Below, piece after piece: positions 54,501-63,400 of a DNA stretch of 64,000 nt. Each line of letters opens with the position of its first letter. The stretch's first letter is position 1. The notes below the pieces were generated by a model that saw nothing but the letters and a program-made list of their open reading frames with translations, was not told where the DNA came from and did not search any database. A program made the position numbers and the translations under genes. Source of the DNA: an uncultured Bacteroidota bacterium (lineage in GTDB: Bacteria; Bacteroidota; Bacteroidia; Bacteroidales; P3); NCBI GenBank assembly GCA_902791695.1, contig CADAWR010000003.1:62001-126000 (forward strand). The letters run 5' to 3'.

Positions 54501-54921
54501 AAACGGCGGCTTCACCCAAAACCCCAACTACAATAAAGGCTCGGGTATGTTCGAGCCCGGCATTTTCACCGGCACCACCGAGTACCACTGGAAACATGTA
54601 AACTCGCTCGGCAATAACACCGTTGGCATCAGCACCAGCGGCGACAGCAACTTTGTTCATACCACCGTCGACCTGAACAGCCTCGGCACCGTCACCGGCG
54701 ACGTAACCCTCACCCTGAAGGGCAACACCGTGGTGGGCACCCTCGAAGGCTCGACCCTCAAGGCCGGCACCGGCAGCGTCTATGGCGGCGGCGCCGAGAG
54801 TGCCGTAAGCGGCAACACCTCCGTCATCCTCGAAGGCCACACCCACATCCTCGGCGACGTCTTCGGCGGCGGCGACGAAGGCGAAGTGGACGGCAACTCG
54901 GAAGTGACAATAAAGGATTAG
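51574..54921 (+). CDS. Surface protein paralogue 3
   Basis: 1115 residues. The signal peptide region (MNMKNNILQNILNTTTLLVA) and the first ~45 residues almost match paralogue 2, while the middle domain has diverged (YYAYDELQTT, TADRSIDNPKPYPILKAQGY). GLUG-like repeats (GGLVGLLEGTARVINCYSFA, VGGIVGNN), CGGPKFGNM, FGAGYGGTS, YYGGGSLGKVTDS and the Gly-rich end (VYGGGAESAV, VFGGGDEGEVDGNSEVTIKD) are all kept. The 5' part may have been exchanged with paralogue 2 by recombination. No sorting domain is visible. Confidence 0.83.
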   Translation: MNMKNNILQNILNTTTLLVAMLLPAGVLGQISITSLSGIDNASGSFTTSITSFGGTLEAAINPETQMPYRISGLTVPLFETLTGTVRNLVLDEVAISGHTGNTGAIACTANSTARIYNVGILGGSVGGTGNTGGLVGLLEGTARVINCYSFATISGGSNVGGIVGNNNATTTAASINTMVMNCMFYGDITGGTTVSPVFGGNNIANLQGGLNTFNYYAYDELQTTAISNNKYNSALAVEEKFLKRHEFYRLLLNSNKKLAAFYVTGNVADANLMLKWVLETADRSIDNPKPYPILKAQGYYPSIINPDFANAPDSATVGRNHGGKVGRTLSVTISSAQTTGGQTKPTGATITTSSLTLQRTDKDFDRFNYNYDKVQLPYYNDVGTGNYTGNRVVTGWKITAITAVPGDPYTSANYPTTGIRDFPDHNYADRRSSNKDLYSVSKRVFSQGAYFDVPYGVTSITIEPYWGKAHYIADPNYDVVYKTDYTNGNKQNVSQTGTQVANPTGATPTLFNGQKVETSIERALNNINNNMGGWGPTVYDNALVLVGNLHLATVPQNGTTPFTMMSVDEDNDHEPDYSLIYHHIGRSSITPIRFDFLNIPGTAQAQKPNGASLICNFTIFKTRGWFEVTNTALFYTSQLEYENLDNSTKTDAPLILLGGVVDQFVSTQSKAVTGKTIYIHVGGNVWINEFGMGTHSDGAESTPHVPVSVTGGEFPGFYLTGTYNANAAVRADNAECYISGGYIHEAAGASLEQINGNVRWQIYNADIDNFFGGGINDAKPITGDITTEIYNSHVTLFCGGPKFGNMQDGKKVTTRAEGCVFGDYFGAGYGGTSIAKKKYYDKDGDQNWGTLQGYYANNDRGKYFDGASTGSSQISGKDYGKKGPGVATDFDYEFFVWSTGTTGARLYVKFAAFSLAQCNKVSSSLKRCTIENNYYGGGSLGKVTDSVTSVLDSCTVKGNVFGAGFSATLPTIQVRNGGFTQNPNYNKGSGMFEPGIFTGTTEYHWKHVNSLGNNTVGISTSGDSNFVHTTVDLNSLGTVTGDVTLTLKGNTVVGTLEGSTLKAGTGSVYGGGAESAVSGNTSVILEGHTHILGDVFGGGDEGEVDGNSEVTIKD

Positions 54922-54965
54922 ACAGAAAACAACACGATATTAGCAATACAAAAAAGCACTCTATA

Positions 54966-55181
54966 ATGGACTTTAAAATATTAAACTTTACGATGTTCTG
55001 CATATCCAATGTAGCAGCGCGTATGGGTAAAAGCCTAAACGAGGTCTATCACAAAATGCAGGAGTGCAATATTATAGACGGCTATATTATCCCCTGCTAT
55101 GACGTGCTGCATACCTTTTCGCGGGAGTATATCGTCGACGACTTAATGATATTGATGCAGAAGAGAGGAGCTCTATCATGA
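54966..55181 (+). CDS. DUF3791 family small protein (putative antitoxin)
   Basis: 71 residues. The layout FTMFCISNVAARMGKSLNEV, KMQECNIIDGYIIPCYDVLH, then FSREYIVDDLMILMQKRG is that of DUF3791 proteins, which usually precede a DUF3990 gene. The stop overlaps the next ATG by four bases (ATGA). By position it would be the partner that restrains the DUF3990 protein; this is inference. Confidence 0.82.
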   Translation: MDFKILNFTMFCISNVAARMGKSLNEVYHKMQECNIIDGYIIPCYDVLHTFSREYIVDDLMILMQKRGALS

Positions 55182-55651
55182 TACTTTACCACACATCCAC
55201 CCAGACAATAGAGCATCCCGATGTGCTCCACTCACGGCAACACCTTGATTTCGGACCAGGCTTCTATCTTACAACGCTCCGTGAACAAGCAGAACGTTAT
55301 GGTGAACGTTTTATTCGTAGAGGCGAGCCAGCGGTGATGAACATCTATGAATTGGATATTGAGATAGCCCCATTCACTTATAAACGATTTGACCATTACG
55401 ATGGCGAATGGCTTGATTTTGTGACAGCCTGCCGCAAAGGAGAAGCTCACGAACATTACGACTTCATCGAAGGCGGCATCGCCGACGACCAAGTGTTTAA
55501 CACTATAGATCTCTATTTCTCCGGAATTTATACCCGCGAACAGGCACTGGATCAATTACAATACAAGCAGCCTAACCATCAGGTCTGCATCACCTCCCAA
55601 CAACTGATTGATGCACACTTGCACCATATTGACCACTTAAAACTGTCATAA
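55178..55651 (+). CDS. DUF3990 family protein (putative ADP-ribosyltransferase-like toxin)
   Basis: 157 residues. ILYHTSTQTIEHPDV, LDFGPGFYLTTLREQAERYG and NIYELDIE are the hallmarks of DUF3990, which resembles ADP-ribosyltransferase-fold proteins (YHxS near the start, FGxGFYLT). The C-terminal half (FVTACRKG, DVIEGGIADDQVF-like) is also family-typical. Between two small DUF3791 genes, a toxin-antitoxin or small-molecule-modifying module is likely, but no activity has been shown to my knowledge. Confidence 0.82.
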   Translation: MILYHTSTQTIEHPDVLHSRQHLDFGPGFYLTTLREQAERYGERFIRRGEPAVMNIYELDIEIAPFTYKRFDHYDGEWLDFVTACRKGEAHEHYDFIEGGIADDQVFNTIDLYFSGIYTREQALDQLQYKQPNHQVCITSQQLIDAHLHHIDHLKLS

Positions 55652-55655
55652 AGAG

Positions 55656-55862
55656 ATGCATGCCAACCCCGACATATTACAGATGAAGATGGCCCGAATA
55701 GTAAAGCTATGGGCAGAGCGGACAGGCATGACCTACGAAGAGGCCATGGGCAAGTTCTATAATTCGAAGACCTGCGAACTCATCAGCGAAGGTATTGCAG
55801 ATATGCACTGCATGAGCGACGAATATCTCGTCGACGAACTGATGATGGAATATAACCAGTAA
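55656..55862 (+). CDS. Second DUF3791 family small protein
   Basis: 68 residues. KMARIVKLWAERTGMTYEEA, KFYNSKTCELISEGIADMHC and MSDEYLVDELMMEY match the other DUF3791 subtype that often follows DUF3990 genes. It is only distantly similar to the 71-residue protein at 54966. It begins four bases after the DUF3990 stop, so the three genes form one unit. Confidence 0.78.
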   Translation: MHANPDILQMKMARIVKLWAERTGMTYEEAMGKFYNSKTCELISEGIADMHCMSDEYLVDELMMEYNQ

Positions 55863-55891
55863 CCATTTGAAAGAATAAAACGACACACTAT

Positions 55892-56302
55892 ATGAATACA
55901 AACACCAAAACAATGGGAAAGAATAATTGGCGGCGCCTGGGGCGCAGCGTGATGTTGGCGGCGGCGCTGCTGTTCGCCGCGTTGCCGGGCAGAGCTGCCG
56001 ACTATGTGTTCATGTACGATGGCGGCTACCTGGCGGTGGGCAACAATGGAGCTGTCATCTTCACCACCACCCTCAGCCCTCAGTGCGTGTGGACCTGCGT
56101 TAATAATTATGGAACAGAGACAACTCTTAGTACAACCTCCACCTATCTGTACACCACGTCGCCCCTGCGGGGCTTTTTTTTTGATGGTAACGCATTATTT
56201 ACCGTGGGCTTACACCCTCGGCTAACAACTGACGCCCTACGGGCTTTTTTTGATGGTAACACCCTCTTTTTCCGTGGGCTTACACCCACGGCTAACAACT
56301 GA
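55892..56302 (+). pseudogene. N-terminal remnant of a surface protein, cut off by the 70-bp repeat array
   Basis: The frame starts with a signal peptide (RSVMLAAALLFAALPGRAAD) and a globular start YVFMYDGGYLAVGNNGAVIF, which resembles the N-terminal domain of large Bacteroidales surface proteins. From about 56160 the coding sequence passes into the hairpin repeat array and is then meaningless; it stops at 56302. No continuation of the gene is found after the array. I call this a truncated gene; expression of a short peptide cannot be ruled out. Confidence 0.7.
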
Positions 56303-57173
56303 CGCCCTTTCGGGCTCTCCGATGATGGTAACTCTCTCTTTTTCCGTGGGCTTACACCCACGGCTAACAACTGGCGCCCTACGGGCTTCTCCGATGATGG
56401 TAACGCCCTCTTTTTTCCGTGGGCTTACACCCACGGCTAATGACTGGCGCCCTACGGGCTATCCGATGATGGTAACGCCCTCTTTTTCCGTGGGCTTACA
56501 CCCACGGCTAACGACTGGCGCCCTACGGGCTCTCCATTGATGGTTATACCCTATTTTCCGTGGGCTTACACCCTCGGCTAACAACTGGCGCCCTGTGGGC
56601 TATCCATTGATGGTTATACCCTATTTTCCGTGGGCTTACACCCACGGCTAACAACTGGCGCCCTACGGGCTATCCATTGATGGTAACGCTCTCTTTTTCC
56701 GTGGGTTTACACCCACGGCTAACGACTGGCGCCCTACGGGCTCTCCGATGATGGTAACGCCCTCTTTTTCCGTGGGTTTACACCCTCGGCTAACGACTGG
56801 CGCCCTACGGGCTCTCCGATGATGGTAACGCCCTCTTTTTCCGTGGGCTTACACCCTCGGCTAACGACTGGCGCCCTACGGGCTCTCCGATGATGGTAAC
56901 GCCCTCTTTTCCGTGGGCTTACACCCACGGCTAACAACTGACGCCCTTTCGGGCTTTTTTTTTGATGGTAACGCATTATTTACCGTGGGCTTACACCCAC
57001 GGCTAACAACTGGCACCCTTTCGGGCTTTTTTTGATGGTAACGTCCTCTTTTACCGTGGGCTTACACCCACGGCTAACAACTGGCGCCCTATCGGGCTTT
57101 TAATGATGGTAACGCCTTCTTTTTCCGTGGGTTTACACCCACGGCTAACAACTGGCGCCCTATCGGGCTACGC
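56161..57173. repeat. Array of 14 imperfect ~70-bp hairpin repeats plus a partial unit
   Basis: Each unit starts at CCCTACGGGC (variants CCCTTTCGGGC, CCCTATCGGGC), runs through GATGATGGTAACGCCCTCTT, and holds the palindrome CCGTGGGTTTACACCCACGG (variants with CTTACACCCTCGG), then CTAACAACTGGCG. Fourteen full copies and one partial can be counted. Neighbouring units are not identical, and TTTT tracts of different length occur. The same words are found at 28015-28207. This is a palindromic repeat family, not a CRISPR array, since there are no unique spacers. Confidence 0.9.
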
Positions 57174-57272
57174 AACCGGTCCGTATCAGGTCCGTACCCG
57201 GTCCGTACCCGCTCCGTCTGTTCACCGGTTGTTTAACGGTTTTTTGTCGGAGTGGAGACGGAGAGGGGAGGG
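57174..57272. repeat. 11-bp-period array (9 units)
   Basis: AACCGGTCCGT, ATCAGGTCCGT, ACCCGGTCCGT, ACCCGCTCCGT, CTGTTCACCGG, TTGTTTAACGG, TTTTTTGTCGG, AGTGGAGACGG, AGAGGGGAGGG follow with no slip. The third to sixth units match units of the 34590 array closely (ACCCTCTCCGT, CTGTTCACCGG, TTGTTCTATGG), so the two arrays are related in sequence as well as period. It lies between the hairpin array and the promoter of the giant repeat protein. Confidence 0.8.
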
Positions 57273-57357
57273 AGAGACTACCTTGCGGAAAGGGGTGCAA
57301 AAGTGCCAAAGGTTCACTGTTTTAACGTTTTTTAAAGGCTAATCCAAAAAAAAAGCT

Positions 57358-57365
57358 TATATTTG
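57358..57365 (+). promoter_or_regulatory. -7 promoter box TATATTTG of the giant repeat protein
   Basis: TATATTTG followed by CG after an A/T-rich stretch, about 75 bp before the ATG at 57440. The same box is used before all three paralogues. Confidence 0.55.
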
Positions 57366-57439
57366 CGTTTTGAACTATACTCTGTTAATACCAGCTTAGA
57401 CGCTGGCATTCAACATATTGGCATATAAAACGTACTAAC

Positions 57440-60400
57440 ATGATGCAGAAAAAATATTACGCTATGAAATATAATAAGGGATTTTTTGCCCTGTCGCGCT
57501 GGTGTGCCAGCATGATTTTGGGCGGACTTCTTGTCTTTGGTACTTTCGGAGCATCGGCACAGGTCGTTGTCAACGGTAACGTGTTCGGTGGCGGTAACGC
57601 TGCCAACGTGAGTGGCAACTCCACCGTGCTCATGCAGGACAACGCCACCGTCGAGACCGACGTCTACGGCGGCGGTGCTCTGGCCAACGTAGGTACCAAC
57701 AACAGCAACGCCACCACCGTGACCATCGAGGGCGGCAATGTGGGCGGCAACGTCTACGGCGGCGGCCTCGGCAATGCCGGCACGGCAGCTCTGGTCAACG
57801 GTGTCGTGACCGTCAACATCGGTAAGGACAACGGCGGTTCGGTCAGCGGCGAGGCTACCATCGGCGGCGCCGTCTTCGGCTGCAACAACGTCAACGGCAC
57901 CCCGAAGGACAACGTCTTCGTGAACATCTACAAGACGTCCCGCACCAACGGCGTCAACACTGTGAGCGACAATGGCTTCGCCCTCAGCGAGGTCTTCGGC
58001 GGCGGCAACAAGGCAGCCTACCTGCCCGCTACCACCGGCAAGGTGACCACCGTGCATATCTACACCTGCGATAACACCATCGAGTATGTCTACGGCGGCG
58101 GTAACGCAGCCGACGTGGGCAACAATAGCGTCAACGCTGCCACCGAGGTTATCATCGACGGTGGCCGCATCGAGTGGGTCTTCGGCGGCGGTAACGGCTT
58201 CAGTGCCACCGACAACCACAACGACCCCTCGGCTCCCAACTACAACCCGGGCGCCAACGTCTACGGCGATGCCACCGTCAACTACCATGCCGGTGAGATC
58301 ACCTACATCTTCGGCGGCAGTAACCAGTATGGTAACATTACCGGCGACAAAGCCGTCAACATCCTTGCCGACGGCACCTGCGGCACCAAGCATATCGCCG
58401 AGCTCTACGGCGGCAGCAACGAGGCTCCCACTACGGGCAGCGTGGAGATGACCCTGGGTTGCAGCTCCAACACCTGCACCATCGATGCTGTCTTCGGCGG
58501 CTCGCGCAACGCCAACATCAGCGGCAATGTGGTGCTCAACGTCGAGGGCGGCAGCTATGCCAACCTCTTCGGCGGCAACAATATCGGCGGCACCATCAGC
58601 GGCGACGTTACACTGAACCTGCTGGGCGGCACCATCGACACCGCCTTTGGCGGCAACAACGCCGGCGGTGCCATCAACGGCAAGATCACCGTCAATATGC
58701 TCGACAAGGGCAGTAACATCTGCCCTCTTGTAGTGCACAATATCTACGGCGGCGGTAGAGAGGCTGCCTACTCTCCCACAACACCGGGCGCCTATCCCGA
58801 GGTCAACCTCATCCACGGCAGCGTTACCAAGAACGGCACTAAGGGCGGCAACGTCTATGGCGGCGGCTTCGGTAGCGGCGCTGTCGTAACCTCCACCCCC
58901 ACGGTCAACGTGGGCTTCCAGAGCTCGATGGCCTCTAATGCCAACACGCTTAAAGGCTCTACGCTGACCACCTCCACTGTTGCGGTGGCCGGCAGAGTTT
59001 TCGGTGGCGGCGAGGCGGCTCTCGTTACGGGCAGCACCACGGTAACCATCCAAGCCGACAACCCCGGTACCTCAGCCAGCACTACCGTAGGCGGCAACGT
59101 CTATGGCGGCGGCAACCTGGCCAATGTGTCGAACTCCACCGTTGTGAACATCAACGGCGGCACCGTGGACAGCAATGTGTACGGCGGCGGTAACCTGGCC
59201 GATGTGCTCCACAACACCGTTGTTACCGTTAACGGCGGCACCGTGACAATGGATGTCTACGGCGGCGGCGCTCTGGCTCATGTGGGCACCAACGGCAGCG
59301 ACCACACCAACGTTACCGTTACCACCGGCACCGTTACCGGCGGCGTCTATGGCGGCGGCCTCGGTGACAACAGCCATGCGGCCCTCGTCAATGGCGCCGT
59401 GCAGGTTACCATCGACGGCGGCACCGTGAACGATGTCTTCGGCTGCAACAACGTCAACGGTCGCCCCACCAGCACCGTGCGTGTGGACATCAACAACAAT
59501 GTGGGCGGCAACGTCTTCGGCGGTGGCAACCTGGCCACCTATACCGGCGACCCCTACGTCTATATCAACAAAGGCACCGTCAGCGGCAATGTCTTCGGCG
59601 GCGGTAATGGCGACCCCAACGACAACACCCAAATGGAGGGTTCCGTCACAGGTACCCCCCATGTTACCGTGGGCGATATGACCGCAGGTCATGAGCTCTA
59701 CCAGGCCATCGTCAGCGGCGACGTCTACGGCGGCGGCAACGCTGCCAAAGTCATCACCGGTACCCCCGCGGTTTCGGTACCTGCCAAGTGCAACACCGAG
59801 ATTACCAACGTCTACGGCGGCGGTAACGCTGCCGACGTGCCTGCCACCTCGGTGACCATCGACGGCGGCACCATCAGCGGCATGGTCTTCGGCGGCGGCC
59901 ACGGCGACAAGGACGCCTCGCCCGCCATCGCGGCCAACGTTGCGGGCAACACCAACGTCACCATCACCGGCGGCACCATCAACCAGGTCTTCGGCGGCTC
60001 GAACAGCAACGGCACCATCGGCGGCACCATCAACGTCACTATCGACAGAGGTGTCGGCGCATGCCCCATGGTCATCACCGAGGTCTACGGTGGCGGTAAC
60101 TATGCCGCCAGCAATGCCGGCAACATCACCATCGGCTGCACCGGTGCCAGCTCGAGTGAATATATTGACTATGTCTATGGCGGCGCCAACCGCGCCAACA
60201 TCACGGGTGACATCGTGCTCAACATCACCGGCGGCCGCATCAACCACGTCTTCGGCGGCAACAACAACAGCGGCGTCATCAGCGGCGACATCACCGTCAA
60301 CGTGGAGTGGACCACCCCGGCCTGCAGCGACCAGTACCTGGGCGATGTCTATGGCGGCGGCAACCTGGCTCCCCACACCGGCAACCCTGCTGTGAACATC

Positions 60401-63400
60401 AAGAACGGCACCGCCACCAACGTCTTCGGCGGCGGCAAGGGTGCTTCGGCTATCGTCACGGGTAACCCCGTGGTGACCATCGGCGACGCCAACGCCAGCC
60501 ACCTGGCTGTCGTCACCGGCAACGTCTATGGCGGCGGCGACGCAGCAGCCGTGACTGGCAACACCACCGTGACCTACAACGACAACAACGCCTCGAGCAG
60601 CGTAGCCAACCTCTTCGGCGGCGGCAATGCTGCCGGCATCAGCGGCACCACCACCGTTACCCTGACCAGTGGTAAGGTCACCACCGGCCTCTACGGCGGC
60701 TGCAACACCGAAGGCACCGTGGGCGGCGACATCACCGTGGCCCTGAACGGCGGCACCGTGGGTACCAACGGCACCACCACCGACGTGGTCTACGGCGGCG
60801 GCTTCGGCCACAGCACCGCCACCGGCGGTGACATCGCCGTCACCCTCAACGGCACCACCGTCTACGGCAACCTCTACGGCGGCTCGGCCCTCGGCTCGGT
60901 CAACGGCAGCAGCAGCAACACCACAACCGTCACCATCGGCAGCAACGGCCTGAACGGCACTGTTTTCGGCGGCGGCATGGGTCAGGCTTCGCCTGCCATC
61001 TCGGCCACCACTCTTGGTAATGTAATAGTCAACTATAATACGGCCAACGCCAACCTCACCGGCATCTATGGCGGCGCCAACGTCAACGGCGACGTGGCCG
61101 GTGACATTGCTGTCAACATCGAAGCCAATGTCGGTGCCACAGGTGCCGGCAACAGCGTCGACATCTTCGGCGGCGGCTACGGTCAGAACACCACCACCGG
61201 CGGCGACGTCACCGTCACCATCGGCAACAGCAACACCCCCACCATCTATGGCGACGTCTACGGCGGCTCGGGCTTCGGCGAAGTGAGCGCCAGTGGCAAG
61301 CTCACCAAGGTGGACTTCAAGGACGGCACCCTCAACGGCACCATCTACGGCGGCGGCATGGGTCAGAACACTCCTTCCGCCATCTCGGCCACCGTCAGCG
61401 GTGACGTCGAGGTGGCCATAGCCGCGGGCACCATCACCACCGGCATCTACGGTGGTTGTAACGAACGCGGCAACGTCGTCGGCGACATCACCGTCGACGT
61501 CACCGGCAGCACCATCGGTGCCAACGGCTCCCCCGCCAGCGTCTTCGGCGGCGGCTACGGTGCCAACACCACCACACAGGGCGACGTGACCGTCAACATC
61601 AACGGCGCCGGCGTCACCGTCTGGGGCGACGTCTACGGCGGTTCCGGCCTCGGCGACGTCAACGGCAGCGCCAGCAACAACACCACCGTCAACATCCTCA
61701 ACGGCGAAGTGAAGCGCGACGTCTTCGGCGGCGGCCTCGGTTCCAAATCCCCGGCCTATGCCGCTCAGGTGGCCGGCGTGGTGACCGTCAACATCGGTCA
61801 GGATAACGGCGGCGGCACCTACAGCGGCAATGCCACCATCGGCGGCAACGTCTACGGCTGCAACAACACCAACGGCTCACCGCAGCAGGAGGTGACCGTG
61901 AACATCTACGGCACGGCCCACACTGCGGGTGTGAACACGCTGGCCGATGCAGGCTATGCCATCGCCAACGTCTTCGGCGGCGGCAAGAACGCTGACTACA
62001 GCATTGCCGGCAAGGTGGCCACTGTCAATGTCTTCGGCTGCGACAACACCATAGGCCGCGTCTTCGGCGGCGGCGATGCCGCTGCTGTCACCGGCACCTC
62101 GGTCGACCTGCAGGGTGGCCGCTTCAACTACGTCTTCGGCGGCGGTAACGGCGAAGTGACGGCAGCCAATGTCGGCACCAGCGGTATCGACCTCGCCATC
62201 CACGGCGGCACCATAGGCACCCTCGTCAGCGGCAGTAACACCCAGGGCACCATCAGCGGCCCCATCAACGTCAATGTCGACAACGTGGGCGGCTGCACCG
62301 AGGAGGTCACCGACTTCTTCGGCGGCTCGAACCAGGTGGACATCGCCACCGACGTCACCACGACCATCGAGTGCGGCGCAGGCACCTTCACCAACGTCTA
62401 CGGCGGTTCCAACGCTGCCAACATCACCGGCAACGTGGTCCTCAACCTCAAGGGCGGCACCATGGAGAATGTCTTCGGCGGCTCGAAGGGTACCAATTCC
62501 GTCGCTGCCAACATTGACGGCAACGTCACCCTCAACCTCTACGGCGGCACCGTCGACAGCAATGTCTTCGGCGGTTCGAACATCAACGGCAACATCACGG
62601 GCAACATCACTGTCAACGTGCTTGACCATGAAGGAACCTGCGACCTCAGCGTCCATAACATCTACGGCGCCGGCAACATGACGCCCTATACCCCCACTAA
62701 CGCCAGTGCCACCTCGCCCACCATCAATGTGATGCATGTGGGGCAGAATGACACCATACGTGGCAACGTCTACGGTGGCGGCAAGGGTGCTACGGCTATC
62801 GTCACGGCCAACCCCCGTGTCAATATCGGCTACAACGCCACGACCATGAATGCCCTTGCTACCGTGGAATATCCGGATGCCACCATCGACCGTAACTCGA
62901 AGTACGTAGCCTTGATTAAGGGTAGCGTCTTCGGCGGCGGCGACGCTGCTGCCGTCACCGGCAGCCCCATCGTGACGATGGATCGCTTCAACAGCGAGGC
63001 TTCCAACCTTTACGGCGGCTCCAACCAGGCCGACATCACCGGTAACGCCCAGGTCGTCATGAACGATGGCCGCATCAATGCCGGTATCTATGGTGGCTGC
63101 AACACCTCCGGCACCGTGACCGGCAACGCCACCGTCGACATCCTCGGCGGCACCATAGGCACTGTAACCGAACACGCCCGCATCTTCGGCGGCGGCTTCG
63201 GCCAGACCACCGAGGTGGACGGCAACGTCCATGTTACCCTCGGCAACAACGCCGGCACCGCCGAACCCACCCTCTACGGCGACATCTACGGCGGCTCGGC
63301 TCTCGGCAATGTCAACACCAACTCTAGCAATATCGATGCCAATGGTATGAACACCGTCGAGACCACTACCATCGACATTCTTAGCGGTACTATCAGAGGC

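Noticed and set aside
56250..56540. Small genes within the hairpin array (MMVTPSFSVGLHPRLTTGAL type translations)
   Set aside because: The repeated peptides come from the DNA repeat, and the frame changes from unit to unit because lengths differ by one or two bases.
56161..57173. CRISPR array
   Set aside because: The repeats are ~70-bp near-identical units in direct succession with internal palindromes and no unique spacers; no cas genes are near.
57410..59053. Long open frame on the minus strand (547 codons), with similar ones at 59072-60811 and 61877-63832
   Set aside because: They lie opposite the continuous 2187-codon + strand frame. GGC/ACC-rich repeats leave the complementary frame free of stops, and the translations are Val/Asp/Ala-rich without a domain or start signal.
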